Shown here piece after piece: positions 63,581 through 64,000 of a stretch of 64,000 bases of DNA; within the stretch, counting starts at the first letter, position 1, and every line of letters begins with the position of its first letter. The notes beneath the pieces were generated by a model. The model was given only the letters and a program-made list of their open reading frames with translations. It was not told the DNA's origin and searched no databases. Origin of the DNA: Leclercia sp. AS011 (GTDB lineage: Bacteria; Pseudomonadota; Gammaproteobacteria; Enterobacterales; Enterobacteriaceae); contig NZ_JBBCMA010000001.1 of assembly GCF_037152535.1 (NCBI RefSeq), positions 1,550,001 through 1,614,000 of the forward strand. Direction: 5' to 3'. The translations under genes and the position numbers were made by a program.

Positions 63581-64000
63581 CGTGTTTTTCTCCGGGCATG
63601 GCGCAGAGCCCCTGGGAGGGGATATCCAGCGCGGCATTGAAGCGCGCCGACAGGTTCTGAAAAGCGATAAGCGCGGTCATCTCGGTAATGACCTCCTCGC
63701 TGTAGTGACGGCGCAGCTCCGCTTTGAGGGCATCGTCCACCGCCGGTGGGGTGGCGGACACCGCCTCGGCATAGGCCAGCGCGGCGCGCTCCGGATCGCT
63801 GAACAGCGTACTCTCCCGCCAGGTCGCAACGGCCTGCACCTTCTCCATACCACCGCAGCGTTCCGCCAGACGCAGGGCATTGGCATCGATGCAAAACGCG
63901 CAGTGGCACACCTGCGAGACGCGGGTCATCAGCAGCGAACGCAGACCCGGGTCGAGCGGCGATTTTTTGCGCTCGAGAAAACCGACAAACAGCGCCACCA
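63573..64000 (-). CDS. ynjA: YnjA, carboxymuconolactone decarboxylase/AhpD-like (5' end outside window)
   Basis: The protein is truncated by the window edge: about 142 residues of the roughly 182 usual for YnjA are visible, and the frame stays open at 64000. The visible part aligns from MALFVGFLERKKSPLDPGLR. It has the CMD-family redox site in VCHCAFCIDANALRLAERCG (CxxC near the start of the second helix) and ends LDIPSQGLCAMPGEKHDA. The family includes alkyl hydroperoxidase-D-like proteins; YnjA itself is uncharacterised. In K-12 ynjA precedes ynjB on the same strand, whereas here it is upstream of ynjF on the opposite strand. Confidence 0.85.
   Translation of the reverse strand, partial: VALFVGFLERKKSPLDPGLRSLLMTRVSQVCHCAFCIDANALRLAERCGGMEKVQAVATWRESTLFSDPERAALAYAEAVSATPPAVDDALKAELRRHYSEEVITEMTALIAFQNLSARFNAALDIPSQGLCAMPGEKHDA

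Overview
The window is chromosomal DNA of a member of the Enterobacteriaceae. Gene order is nearly collinear with the E. coli K-12 segment from ydiJ to ynjF, and most proteins can be recognised against their K-12 counterparts. The DNA is GC-rich in the core genes, and REP/BIME repeats of the GCCGGGTGGCGGC type are present. A complete hemin-uptake locus and a solo kduD suggest a lineage near Enterobacter, Lelliottia, Leclercia or Klebsiella rather than Escherichia. The species cannot be fixed from this window.

Layout, left to right. Positions 1-2920 hold the 5' part of ydiJ, then ydiK and the small RNA RprA. Positions 2921-4890 are an AT-rich islet with a two-gene unit (a lipoprotein and a coiled-coil protein), where K-12 has ydiL to fadK. 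Next come ppsA and its regulator ppsR, then aroH with a TrpR operator. Positions 9702-16080 hold a BIME, a Fur-box-controlled hemPRSTUV hemin-uptake operon and an unusual multi-hairpin element. The conserved block that follows is selO (ydiU), ydiV, nlpC, btuD, btuE, btuC, ihfA, pheT, pheS, pheM, rplT, rpmI, infC and thrS, all read leftwards; pheM and its attenuator and the AUU start of infC are intact.

After thrS come a YncL-like small membrane protein, an unexplained 12-bp inverted repeat and a small secreted protein. Then follow ydiY, pfkB, ydiZ, yniA, yniB, yniC, an inserted KdgR-box-preceded kduD, LexA-controlled ydjM, tcyP, cedA and katE with a second BIME. The chitobiose operon chbBCARFG is followed by osmE, nadE, the LexA-controlled nuclease cho, ves and spy. 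The arginine-succinyltransferase operon astCADBE has a sigma-54 promoter and two tandem NtrC sites upstream. The window ends with xthA, a TVP38/TMEM64 membrane protein, the ynjBCD ABC transporter, the rhodanese ynjE, and ynjF with a truncated ynjA on the other strand.

Functional themes are iron/heme and corrinoid uptake, translation (pheST, infC, rpmI-rplT, thrS, ihfA), glycolysis and gluconeogenesis (pfkB, ppsA), nitrogen-limited arginine catabolism, chitobiose use, and stress responses (RprA, katE, osmE, spy, SOS genes). No rRNA or tRNA gene, CRISPR array, transposase or prophage module was seen. The least explained parts are the 3.3-4.9 kb islet, the hairpin element at 15.9-16.1 kb and the stretch between thrS and ydiY.
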